A stretch of 64,000 nucleotides of DNA. Origin: JANPEZ01 sp031423155 (GTDB taxonomy: Bacteria > Actinomycetota > UBA4738 > HRBIN12). The stretch lies in NCBI GenBank assembly GCA_031423155.1, contig JANPEZ010000113.1, forward strand, positions 1 through 64,000, given 5' to 3'. The notes under the pieces are model-generated. The model was not told the DNA's origin. It saw nothing but the letters and a program-made list of their open reading frames with translations, and did not search any database. Numbering within the stretch: the first letter of the stretch is position 1; the number at the start of each line of letters is the position of its first letter. The position numbers were made by a program, and so were the translations under genes. This document shows positions 15,982-23,296 of the stretch, piece by piece.

Positions 15982-18189
15982 GCCCGGATAGAACCGGATC
16001 AGCCTCGCGGATCTCCTGCCCATGAGCGCAGTCATCCTGCGCTCCGCGACCGGCGTCGGAGAGTCGGTCGGACTCGGGGAGTCGGTCGGGCTAGGAGAGT
16101 CGGACGGGCTCGGAGTGACGGAAGGTTTGGGCGACTTCGTCGGTGTCGGGCTCGGCGTTTCAGAGGGAGAGGGACTCGGCGAGGGCACGGGCGAGGGACC
16201 GGCCACGTCGTAGCCGTCGAAGGACGGGGTCGGGAACTGCAGGATCTCCTGCCCGGCCAGGGCGGAAGTCATGTAGTCCTGCCATATGGCTGCCGGGATC
16301 GTCCCTCCGAAGACCGGAGAGACACCCTCTACGCTCGTCATGGGTATCTCGCCCTTCGGGTAGCCGACCCAAACGCAGGTCGCGAGCTGGGGCGTATAAC
16401 CGCAGAACCAGGCGTCGACGTAGAGTTGAGCCGTACCTGTCTTGCCGGCAACCGGGCGGCTCCCCAGACTAGCCCCGCCCCCCGTTCCGTACTCGACCAC
16501 TCCTTGCAGTGCGTACGTCACCAGCGCCGCGTCATTCGGATCTAGCACCTGCCGCCCGGGAGATGAGACATCACCTATCGGGTCCTTGTGACGGTCGGTC
16601 ACCGACAGCAGCGGCGTCGCCCAGTGTCGGGCCCCGTTCGCGGCCAAGGTCGCGTAGGCGTTGGTCATCTCAAGCGGGTTGACCGCCTGGGTTCCGAGCG
16701 TGATCGCGCAGTACGGATCCAGGGGCGAGCGGATCCCAAGGTCATGGGCGGCGATCACGATGTTCTCGGGTCCGACCGCCGCGGCCAGCTGAGCGAACAC
16801 GGTGTTCACCGAGTGGGCCGTCGCTTTGGCGAGGGTGAAGCTGCCCGACTCCGAGTCCGAGGCGTTCGACAACGTCCATGGCGCTCCGTCCGTGTAGCAC
16901 TCCTTGTCCGGGATCGTTATCGGGGTCGGGCCTCTCCAGTAGGAGGTCGTCAGGTCGTACTTCTGCCTCATCGCGGCGACGAGGGTGAAGGGCTTGAACG
17001 CCGAGCCCGCCTGGCGCCCCGTGCCCCCCTGGCCGGTCGCAAGGTTCACCTGAGACTTCTGGAAGTCGCGCCCACCTATCATCGCCAGCACCTCTCCTGT
17101 CGCAGGATCGATGGAGACGACCGCAGCCTGCGGATCGATCGGCTGAGGAAGGTGAGCCTTCACGGCGTCGAGGGCATACTGCTGCAGTTCCATGTCGATC
17201 GTGGTGGTAACTCGGTACCCACCGCCGAAAACCGCCGCGCCCCCGTACTTCTTGGTCAGGTAACGCTTGGCGTAGTCGACGAAATACTCCGAGCGGGCGG
17301 GCGTGTCGATCACGGTGTCCTGCGGCTTCGTCACGATAGGACGGGCCTGGAGGTTCGAGGCGCGGGATGCTTCCATATACCCATACCTGACCATCGAATC
17401 GAGGGCGTAGTCGCGCCTTTCCTTGGATCCCTGCGGGTTGTCGATCGGGTCGTAGTAGGACGGAGACGTGATCAGACCCGCCAACGTCGCGGACTCGAGA
17501 GGCCCCAGCTCCGATGCGTGGATGCCCCAGTAGGTCTGGGCGGCCGCCTCGATCCCGTAGGCGCCGTGGCCGAAATAGATGGTGTTGAGGTACTTGGCCA
17601 GGATCTGATCCTTTGTGAAGGTCTTCTCCAACTTGACCGCCAGGAGGCTCTCGCGAACCTTCTGTCCGATCGTCCTGGGCGGAACGACGTAATCCGTCGT
17701 TCCGTCGGCGTTGTCGACGTATCGGCCGGCGTAGACGTTCTTCACCAGCTGCTGGGTGATGGTCGATCCGCCCTGCACCGTCTCGCGTTTGACCAGGTCT
17801 GTCCAGGCGGCACGGGCGATACCGATCGGGTCGACTCCCGGATGGGAGTAGAACCCGTGATCCTCGACCGCGATCACCGCATCCCGGGCCGACTGGGAGA
17901 TCCTCGACAAGGGGACGATGGTGCGATCGACGGCCCCGTGCAGCGTCGTCAGCAGGTTGCCGTCGCGGTCGTAGATGTACGTCGACTGGATGGGCGGCAG
18001 GGTCTTCGGCAGCTCGATCTTGGAATACGCGTACACCAGCGCGCCCACGACAGACGTGACCCCCAGCAGGGGAACGATGATGAACACCCACCAGAAACGG
18101 CGGAAGAAGCCCTTCTTCTTCTTGGGCTTCTTGCGGGGGGCGTGCTTACCCCCCCGCGTGCGAGAGGCTGGCTTCGTGCCGGTTGACAC
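15961..18189 (-). CDS. Class A penicillin-binding protein (PBP1, transglycosylase/transpeptidase)
   Basis: This 742-residue bifunctional peptidoglycan synthase has a Lys/Arg-rich cytosolic start (1-31) and a membrane anchor (32-55). The GT51 domain has catalytic Glu109 in AVEDHGFYSHPG, plus GGSTITQQLVKN and FGHGAYGIEAAAQTYWG. The transpeptidase domain has Ser396-x-x-Lys399 (GSAFKPF), S459-V-N and K582-T-G-T. A Ser/Pro/Thr-rich tail (about 660-715), partly encoded by an 18-bp tandem repeat, is followed by an unusual basic/hydrophobic end (RRMTALMGRRSARLIRF). DUF5318 lies upstream, as at ponA1 of mycobacteria. Confidence 0.95.
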   Translation of the reverse strand: MSTGTKPASRTRGGKHAPRKKPKKKKGFFRRFWWVFIIVPLLGVTSVVGALVYAYSKIELPKTLPPIQSTYIYDRDGNLLTTLHGAVDRTIVPLSRISQSARDAVIAVEDHGFYSHPGVDPIGIARAAWTDLVKRETVQGGSTITQQLVKNVYAGRYVDNADGTTDYVVPPRTIGQKVRESLLAVKLEKTFTKDQILAKYLNTIYFGHGAYGIEAAAQTYWGIHASELGPLESATLAGLITSPSYYDPIDNPQGSKERRDYALDSMVRYGYMEASRASNLQARPIVTKPQDTVIDTPARSEYFVDYAKRYLTKKYGGAAVFGGGYRVTTTIDMELQQYALDAVKAHLPQPIDPQAAVVSIDPATGEVLAMIGGRDFQKSQVNLATGQGGTGRQAGSAFKPFTLVAAMRQKYDLTTSYWRGPTPITIPDKECYTDGAPWTLSNASDSESGSFTLAKATAHSVNTVFAQLAAAVGPENIVIAAHDLGIRSPLDPYCAITLGTQAVNPLEMTNAYATLAANGARHWATPLLSVTDRHKDPIGDVSSPGRQVLDPNDAALVTYALQGVVEYGTGGGASLGSRPVAGKTGTAQLYVDAWFCGYTPQLATCVWVGYPKGEIPMTSVEGVSPVFGGTIPAAIWQDYMTSALAGQEILQFPTPSFDGYDVAGPSPVPSPSPSPSETPSPTPTKSPKPSVTPSPSDSPSPTDSPSPTDSPTPVAERRMTALMGRRSARLIRFYPGLGLVHR
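16061..16114 (-). repeat. 18-bp tandem repeat (three copies) in the PBP1 tail
   Basis: Three near-identical 18-bp units (16061-16078, 16079-16096, 16097-16114; consensus GAGTCGGTCGGRCTMGGR) run end to end and encode the Ser-Pro-Thr-Asp repeats of the PBP1 tail on the minus strand. The unit is a multiple of three, so copy-number change would keep the frame. It may be polymorphic between strains. Confidence 0.8.
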
Positions 18190-18262
18190 GAGCCGATTCT
18201 ATCGGGGGGTTCGTGGTTGGTGGCCGAAGAGGCCCAAGCGGATGTGGCGATCCGGTGACGGA

Positions 18263-18667
18263 CTATCCGGTGGCGGTGGCTCTGCGGGCGGTGAAGGACT
18301 CCGCTAGGTGGTTCCACTGGCAGTTGCAGCAGACCTCGACGACGTAGCAGCGAGCGCCCTCGTGGGTTGCCGTGAGCTTCAGGCCCTGCGATATCGACCA
18401 GACTCGGCCGTTGATGTCCTTGAGTCCATCGCCGTAGACGTAGGCGAGAAGGACCAACTTTTCCTTCGCGCAGACCGGGCAGTCGTTCTTCGTCGACTCG
18501 CCCACGTGCCGGGCGGCGCGCATCAGTTCGGGGTGGGCGTCGCAGATGTCGGTGAGACCGAGGACACCGACGCGCGCGTCTCTGAGCAAGGCGCGCTTGG
18601 CGAGCGTGTAGTCGATGACGCCCAGTTCGGGGCGGCGCCTCTTGTTGAGCGGACGTGAGTTCGCCAT
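18263..18667 (-). CDS. DUF5318 family protein
   Basis: This 134-residue soluble protein has two Cys clusters (CPVC at about 63-66; CCNC near 112-115) that look like a zinc ribbon. Family features I recognise are LLRDARVGVLGLTDICDAHP, LMRAARHVGE and YVYGDGLKDINGRVW. It sits 73 bases upstream of PBP1 on the same strand. The same pairing (Rv0049 with ponA1/Rv0050) occurs in mycobacteria, so a link to cell-wall synthesis is plausible but unproven. Function unknown. Confidence 0.82.
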   Translation of the reverse strand: MANSRPLNKRRRPELGVIDYTLAKRALLRDARVGVLGLTDICDAHPELMRAARHVGESTKNDCPVCAKEKLVLLAYVYGDGLKDINGRVWSISQGLKLTATHEGARCYVVEVCCNCQWNHLAESFTARRATATG

Positions 18668-18787
18668 GGCGGCGATGGTACACCCGAGGGGTGACGTTGC
18701 GGACCCGCCGCAAGGTCATCCCCCATCCGGGGCATCCGCGCTTGAAGAGGGGTAGCCTGGCGGGTCCAATGTCCTCGGAGGTTCTTC

Positions 18788-19480
18788 ATGGTTGACATGT
18801 CTGTCGTGCGATCTAGCGATCGCGATGGTTGGAGCGCGCTGGTGGACCCTCCCGGTCAGATCCCCTCGGCCGGGATGGAGCGGAGCGCGTTCACGAGCGC
18901 GGACGGCACGTTCAACTGCGGCCTTTGGGAACGAGAGCCCGACACCTGGTCCTTCGAAAGGCCATACGACGAGGTCGCACTGATCCTTTCCGGAAGCGCG
19001 GACATCGAGCTGAGCGACGGTCGGACCTTGTCTTTCGGCGCCGGCGACATCCTGGTGACACCGACCGGAACGAAGGGGACGTGGAACATCCGCGAGACGG
19101 TCGTGAAGTTCTACACGATCTACGAGGGAGGTCCCCTGGGGGAGGTCGAGGCGCACCTAGCGGCCGAGCCCGCCGAATGGGTCGAGCTGGAGCGCCCTCC
19201 CGGGGATGAGAACCCCCCCGGCATGGAGTGGTACGCGTACCGCAGCGGCGACGGGAAGTTCTCGTGCGGGGTCTGGCAGCGGGTTCCCGAGATCGGCAGG
19301 ATGGACCTGGGCTACAACGAGGTCGCATGCCTGCTCGAGGGCGACGTGGATGTGGTCACCGACTCTGGCCCACTGCTGACGGTGGGAGCGGGCGACGTGC
19401 TGGTGACCCCGAAGGGAAGCGGCGGCGAGTGGCGGGCCAAGTCCCACGTCAAGAAGTTCTGGGCGGTCCATCACGAGTAG
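18788..19480 (+). CDS. Tandem cupin-domain protein (bicupin, DUF861-like)
   Basis: The 230 residues hold two homologous halves (about 12-115 and 125-230). Each reads G-M-x-x-x-A-(F/Y)-x-S-x-D-G-x-F-x-C-G-(L/V)-W, then a V-A-x-(I/L)-L-x-G strand and G-A-G-D-(I/V)-L-V-T-P. This is the compact cupin_3/DUF861 fold, here internally duplicated. The metal-binding His residues of catalytic cupins are not evident in either half; Glu and Cys occupy the region, so a small-ligand or regulatory role may be more likely. No operon partner; function unknown. Confidence 0.75.
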   Translation: MVDMSVVRSSDRDGWSALVDPPGQIPSAGMERSAFTSADGTFNCGLWEREPDTWSFERPYDEVALILSGSADIELSDGRTLSFGAGDILVTPTGTKGTWNIRETVVKFYTIYEGGPLGEVEAHLAAEPAEWVELERPPGDENPPGMEWYAYRSGDGKFSCGVWQRVPEIGRMDLGYNEVACLLEGDVDVVTDSGPLLTVGAGDVLVTPKGSGGEWRAKSHVKKFWAVHHE

Positions 19481-19489
19481 CGGGGCTTA

Positions 19490-19505
19490 CGGGTCGCTGG
19501 ACCCG
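19490..19505 (+). terminator. Weak hairpin after the bicupin gene
   Basis: CGGGTC (19490-19495) and GACCCG (19500-19505) form a 6-bp stem with a GCTG loop, 10 bases after the bicupin stop. No T-tract follows and the stem is short, so this is a tentative terminator. Confidence 0.35.
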
Positions 19506-19541
19506 ACCGGCTCGGCTCGAACCGGTCCGCTCTACCCGCAC

Positions 19542-19949
19542 GTGAGCGGAGGGCGGGTGCTCGCGCGAGGACTGGTGAAGCGGTGTCCGCGATGCGCCTC
19601 TCGTGGGATGTTCCTCACTTGGGCGACCCTTCGAGAGAAGTGCCGTACATGCGGTCTGAGGTTCGAAGGACAAGAGGGCGGGTTCCTCGGCGCGATGACC
19701 CTGAACTACGTGTTCGCGGTCGGCGTTTGGCTCTTGTTCTTCATCGCGGCGTTGGCCGTGACGCTGCCGAGGGTGCGGGTGGTGCCGATGCTCGTTGGGT
19801 CGCTCGCGATCATGGTCGCGATGCCGTTGCTGCTCGCGCCTGTATCCAAGTCCATCTGGGCGTCCATCGAGTTCCTGATCCTGCGCGGTTCGCCGGAGTA
19901 CCTCGAGCCGGTTCGAGCGAGCGATGATCGTGCGAGCGAGTTGGAATAG
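19542..19949 (+). CDS. DUF983 family membrane protein
   Basis: This 135-residue protein starts with a zinc-ribbon-like pair (CPRC, then CRTCGL) separated by MFLTWATLREK, followed by GFLGAMTLNYVF and two membrane spans (about 55-78 and 85-108). This is the DUF983 layout. The start is GTG. In some bacteria DUF983 genes lie near cytochrome oxidase genes, but none are here. Function unknown. It converges with the VOC gene 22 bases away. Confidence 0.8.
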   Translation: MSGGRVLARGLVKRCPRCASRGMFLTWATLREKCRTCGLRFEGQEGGFLGAMTLNYVFAVGVWLLFFIAALAVTLPRVRVVPMLVGSLAIMVAMPLLLAPVSKSIWASIEFLILRGSPEYLEPVRASDDRASELE

Positions 19950-19971
19950 TCGAGGCGTCGACCTCGGGGGT

Positions 19972-20337
19972 TCAGGCCGGCTGGAAGAGTTCCACGACGT
20001 TGCCCGAGGGGTCTTCCATCAGGATCTGACTTCCTCCCGGACCCTGGACGAGGTCGCTGCGGAACACGACTCCGGCGACTCGAAACGTCTCGACTCGCTC
20101 CGCAAGGTTCTCCGTTTCGATCACGATCCGGGCCCATCCGCCGGGCTCTGGCCGGCGGCCGTCGGGCATCGGCTTGGCCGCGGAGCTGATCGGGCCGGCG
20201 AGCCAGAGCGAAAGGTCATCGCGGCGAACGATCGCCATGGCCGGCCCGAAACGCTCGATGAGCTCGAATCCAAGGACGTCGACATAGAAGTCGATCGAGT
20301 CGCCGACGTCGAGGACCAAGTAGCGCACCGTGGCCAT
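19972..20337 (-). CDS. VOC (glyoxalase/bleomycin-resistance) family protein
   Basis: This 121-residue protein has the paired beta-alpha-beta-beta-beta modules of the VOC fold: DSIDFYVDVLGFELIERFG at the N-terminus and MEDPSGNVVELFQP at the end, with the C-terminal metal-ligand Glu of this family. The reaction is unknown; such small stand-alone forms include lyases, dioxygenase-like proteins and drug-binding proteins. It is divergent from the small membrane-protein gene at 20441. Confidence 0.78.
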   Translation of the reverse strand: MATVRYLVLDVGDSIDFYVDVLGFELIERFGPAMAIVRRDDLSLWLAGPISSAAKPMPDGRRPEPGGWARIVIETENLAERVETFRVAGVVFRSDLVQGPGGSQILMEDPSGNVVELFQPA

Positions 20338-20440
20338 GGCCGCGCAGTGTAGTCCAGGCTCGTCGGCCAGGACCGCGCACGGGTTCGACGCCGCCGCGTT
20401 CGTACCGACGAGATCGGGCCTCCAAGGCTATGTTGGGGTC

Positions 20441-20755
20441 ATGTCTGTAGGCGGAGGAGGACATCACCCTCGGATCGCCCCCAGCGAGCTCGACCTGGAT
20501 GCTTCCATGCGCCCGCTCCGGCGCGGGGCCCGCCTTATGCGCCGCGTCGGGAGCAAGTGGACGCAGGTCGGACGATTCGGATCGATCGCCGAGGCTCAGC
20601 AAGCTCTCGACGAACAGGTCGGCGAGGGCCATGGCGATGCTCGCGAGTACCTGGTCGTCGTCCCCAGCTCCCGCTTCCACACGATCACGAAGGTCGTCTT
20701 GATCGCGGCGCTGTCGGCAGGCATCGCACTTGTCGTCAGCTTCATCGTGCAGTGA
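20441..20755 (+). CDS. Small hypothetical protein with a C-terminal membrane anchor
   Basis: The 104 residues comprise a soluble N-terminal part and a hydrophobic C-terminal segment (KVVLIAALSAGIALVVSFIV) ending the protein. The middle (WTQVGRFGSIAEAQQALDEQ then YLVVVPS) has the pattern of a compact alpha/beta module seen in small actinobacterial proteins, but I do not recognise the family. ATG at 20441 was preferred to the upstream extension, which overlaps the VOC gene. Its stop lies 13 bases from the end of the Tad operon, which converges on it. Confidence 0.6.
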   Translation: MSVGGGGHHPRIAPSELDLDASMRPLRRGARLMRRVGSKWTQVGRFGSIAEAQQALDEQVGEGHGDAREYLVVVPSSRFHTITKVVLIAALSAGIALVVSFIVQ

Positions 20756-20768
20756 CGGCGATCGACTC

Positions 20769-21131
20769 CTAGGGCAGATCGAGGACCGATCGAGACGTGG
20801 AAGTCACCGTCGCGTTCCCGATGAACAGTAGGAGCGGTCCGGCATCGGAGATGGTGGTGACCGTGACCTCGGTCCCGCTGGCGGGGATCTCGCACGCAAG
20901 TACCGCCGCGCCGTTCACCTGCGCGTAGCCGGCTGCGACGGCGCAAGGGTCTAGACCAGAGGGAAGCGCAAGCTCCTGGGCGGCGGCCAGGGCAGCCGCG
21001 TCGGCGGCGGTCTGAGCGCGTTCGCGGGCAACCAGCACCTTGGCGACGTCGGTGACCCCCATGACGAGCACGACGGCGACGGCCAAGAATGCCACCGTGA
21101 CGATCGTGACCGAACCTTGCTCTGAGCTCAC
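20769..21131 (-). CDS. TadE-like pseudopilin-type protein (Rv3654c-like)
   Basis: This 120-residue protein has a short charged start (MSSEQGS), a 22-residue hydrophobic helix and ERAQTAADAAALAAAQEL, the 'Flp-pilus-assembly TadE/G-like' signature. A small beta domain with a Cys pair follows. It is the last gene of the Tad operon and corresponds in place and layout to Rv3654c of Mycobacterium tuberculosis. Its start overlaps the tadE stop by 4 bases. It is probably a minor pilus component. Confidence 0.78.
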   Translation of the reverse strand: MSSEQGSVTIVTVAFLAVAVVLVMGVTDVAKVLVARERAQTAADAAALAAAQELALPSGLDPCAVAAGYAQVNGAAVLACEIPASGTEVTVTTISDAGPLLLFIGNATVTSTSRSVLDLP

Positions 21132-21514
21132 CCGTACTCCTGGCGATCGGTGGCTTCGGCGGTGAAGTGCACGCTGTCGCCGAGCAGCCAGCCGAGCAGA
21201 GGGACCCTTACCGGATCGTCGTAGGCGATGGAAACGGTCACGGGGTCTCCTCGGGTGCCCTCGCGCGCGACCGTGACGACTACCCGTGCCGGATCCAGGC
21301 CTGGGGCAGCCGCGACCGCCGCGTCCCGGATCGCGGCCTCGGAAGGGTCGACGGCGGCCTGGCGCGCCCCGGCGCGCGCGGCCGCCTCGACCAGCAACCT
21401 GTCCCGGGCGAACAATCCGACCTGGACGAGTGCGAGGCCCATCACCAGGACGAGCGGTAGCACGAGTGCGAACTCGACGACCGCCGAGCCTCGCTCCTTA
21501 GGCGCCGTTCGCAC
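21128..21514 (-). CDS. tadE: TadE family pseudopilin
   Basis: The 128 residues begin with RGSAVVEFALVLPLVLVMGL, the TadE signature with the Glu that follows the cleavage site, and a single membrane helix. An amphipathic stretch (LLVEAAARAGARQAA) and a small extracellular beta domain follow. It overlaps the downstream TadE-like gene by 4 bases and the upstream flp gene by 17 bases. It corresponds to Rv3655c and is probably a minor pseudopilin of the Flp pilus. Confidence 0.83.
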   Translation of the reverse strand: MRTAPKERGSAVVEFALVLPLVLVMGLALVQVGLFARDRLLVEAAARAGARQAAVDPSEAAIRDAAVAAAPGLDPARVVVTVAREGTRGDPVTVSIAYDDPVRVPLLGWLLGDSVHFTAEATDRQEYG

Positions 21515-21701
21515 TGCCGGTTACGTCGTCGATGATCCCGTCGAAGAACGCGGGCAACTTGCCCGAACTGCGGGCCCAAGCGATCAGCACCACAGCGACT
21601 GCGGCAGCAGCGAGGATCACGAGCGCGTACTCGGCGGTCGTCTGCCCCTCCTCCTTGGCGAAGAACGAACGCAGACGCACGTACATGGAGAGCATCAGCA
21701 T
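21498..21701 (-). CDS. flp: Flp-type pilin (DUF4244-like)
   Basis: This 67-residue prepilin has a basic leader (MYVRLRSFFAK), then EEGQTTAEYALVILAAAAVA, the Flp signature of a processing site followed by Glu, Tyr and a hydrophobic helix. A short tail follows. It resembles Rv3656c in size and position. It lies 15 bases after tadC, and its 3' end overlaps tadE by 17 bases in another frame. It is likely the major pilus subunit. No prepilin peptidase gene is visible in the window. Confidence 0.82.
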   Translation of the reverse strand: MLMLSMYVRLRSFFAKEEGQTTAEYALVILAAAAVAVVLIAWARSSGKLPAFFDGIIDDVTGSANGA

Positions 21702-21716
21702 GATTACACCTCCCTC

Positions 21717-22469
21717 CTAGCGGATGGACTGCATGGTGGTCAGAAGAACCGGCACCACCGTGAGGAGGAGGAATGCAGGCAGCACGAGGAACACGAGCGG
21801 GAACAACATCTTGACCGGCGCGGTTCGGGCGCGCTCGGTCGTCGCGGCGCGCCGAGCCTGCCTGACTCGCTCGGCCAACTCGGCCGTGGACGAAGCAAGT
21901 GAGGAGCCGAGCGTTTCGGTCCTCGTGAGCGCGGCGACGGTCCTTCGCATGTCGGGCAGATCGAGCCGCTCGGCGAGGGAGTGGAGTTCCTCGCGCCAGC
22001 GGGCGCCCAGGGATACCGTGCGCACCACGGCGTCCAACTCCTCACCGAGAGGACCGCTCACCGCTTCGGCGGCGCGCTCCAGCGCGAGCGGCGCCGACAA
22101 CCCCGCGGACGAGGCCGCCGCTAGAAGATCCAGCAACTGCGGGATCTGCCTGTCGACCGCCGACCGGCGCCTGCCCCCCGCGCGAGCCAGAAGGATCCTC
22201 GGTGCCCGAGCCCCGAGGGCCGCGAACACGATCGCCGCGATGGGTCCGATCGGCATGGGCGCGATCGACCCGAGCAGACCTCCGCCTACGGCGCAAGGGA
22301 TCGGGTGATCCGCTGCCCACCTGACGAGCGATCGCCGGCGTCGCCGCTCCATGGCTGAGGCCGGAGTCAGCAGGCTCGCGATCGCGATCGGCTGCCCCCA
22401 CGCGACGAGCGCACCAACGACGAAGAGCAGGGAGAGGGCGACAAGCATCGATGCGACCACCGATTCCAT
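21717..22469 (-). CDS. tadC: Tad secretion inner-membrane protein TadC
   Basis: This 250-residue type II secretion F-domain protein has an N-terminal membrane span, a cytoplasmic helical domain (IPQLLDLLAAASSAGLSAPL, typical T2SSF) and two C-terminal spans (LFPLVFLVLPAFLLLTVVPV). It is with TadB the membrane platform for pilus assembly. I chose ATG at 22467-22469, which shares one base with the tadB stop (TGATG). The open frame continues far upstream, but that lies inside tadB. Confidence 0.85.
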   Translation of the reverse strand: MESVVASMLVALSLLFVVGALVAWGQPIAIASLLTPASAMERRRRRSLVRWAADHPIPCAVGGGLLGSIAPMPIGPIAAIVFAALGARAPRILLARAGGRRRSAVDRQIPQLLDLLAAASSAGLSAPLALERAAEAVSGPLGEELDAVVRTVSLGARWREELHSLAERLDLPDMRRTVAALTRTETLGSSLASSTAELAERVRQARRAATTERARTAPVKMLFPLVFLVLPAFLLLTVVPVLLTTMQSIR

Positions 22470-23296
22470 CAGGCGACCCTCAACAGACTTCGGATCCATA
22501 GGAACGCGAGCCCTTGGAGACCGAAACCGATCACGACTGACGCCAGGCCTGTGGGCGTGCGGAACGCCGCGTCGATCTGCTCCCGGGACGTCAGGGCAAG
22601 GAACAAGAAGAACCCGATCGGCAGGAGGCCCAAGATCGCGCCCGACAAGCGCGCCTGCGCTGTCAGCGCGTGCACTTCCTGAGCGGCTGCGCGGCGTTCC
22701 GCCAAGGTCTTGGCGAGTTGGTCGAGAACGACGGGTAGCTCTCCCCCCGTCCTCCTGTGCAACTTGAGAACGCCGACGAGGAGTTCTGCGTCGGGGCCGG
22801 CCGACAGGCCCTCCCATCCGCCGAGGGCCTCCTCTAGAGGGACGCCGAGCGAGATCTGCTCGAAGACGCGGGCAAGGGTCTCGGCGAGCGGGGCCTCAGA
22901 CTCCTCGGCTGCGTACCCGATCGCCTGCGCGAGCGACATCCCGGCGCGCATCGCCGCTGCCAGGGAAAGCGCCGCGTCTGCCAGTTGATCCTCCAGCATC
23001 CGGGTGCGAGCCGCCGAGCGTCGTCGCTCGCGAACCAGGGGCACCGCGGCTACGACCGCGGCGCAAAGGACCAGACCGGGCAGGCGCCAGACGAGCCATC
23101 CCAGACCCCCTGCCGCAAGGCACATGAGCGGTCGAGGGTGTGAAAGGCCGATCCCGCCCCTGCCCGCGGAGCCGATCGATCCACCGGTGGCACCGGCCCG
23201 AGCCAGGAGTACTGAGCGCTCGCCCGAAAGGAGGGCCAGCGCTATCGCGCACCCGGCACCCGCGGTCAACAGACCCACCGTGATAGCCGGCGTCAT
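22469..23296 (-). CDS. tadB: Tad secretion inner-membrane protein TadB
   Basis: This 275-residue protein has two N-terminal spans, then the T2SSF domain (LADAALSLAAAMRAGMSLAQA, then FEQISLGVPLEEALGGW and LHRRTGGELPVVLDQLAKTL) and two C-terminal spans. It pairs with TadC as the platform that couples the CpaF ATPase to pilin extrusion. The ATG at 23296 overlaps the cpaF stop by 4 bases. The frame is open upstream into cpaF, which was discarded. Confidence 0.86.
   Translation of the reverse strand: MTPAITVGLLTAGAGCAIALALLSGERSVLLARAGATGGSIGSAGRGGIGLSHPRPLMCLAAGGLGWLVWRLPGLVLCAAVVAAVPLVRERRRSAARTRMLEDQLADAALSLAAAMRAGMSLAQAIGYAAEESEAPLAETLARVFEQISLGVPLEEALGGWEGLSAGPDAELLVGVLKLHRRTGGELPVVLDQLAKTLAERRAAAQEVHALTAQARLSGAILGLLPIGFFLFLALTSREQIDAAFRTPTGLASVVIGFGLQGLAFLWIRSLLRVA

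Noticed and set aside
16040..16210. Tandem repeat resembling a small CRISPR-like or phase-variable array
   Set aside because: The units are 18 bp without spacers and encode a Ser/Pro/Thr tail in frame; this is protein low-complexity sequence.
16588..18186. 532-codon open frame opposite PBP1
   Set aside because: The PBP1 on the other strand has all catalytic motifs; this frame has no family resemblance or ribosome-binding site.
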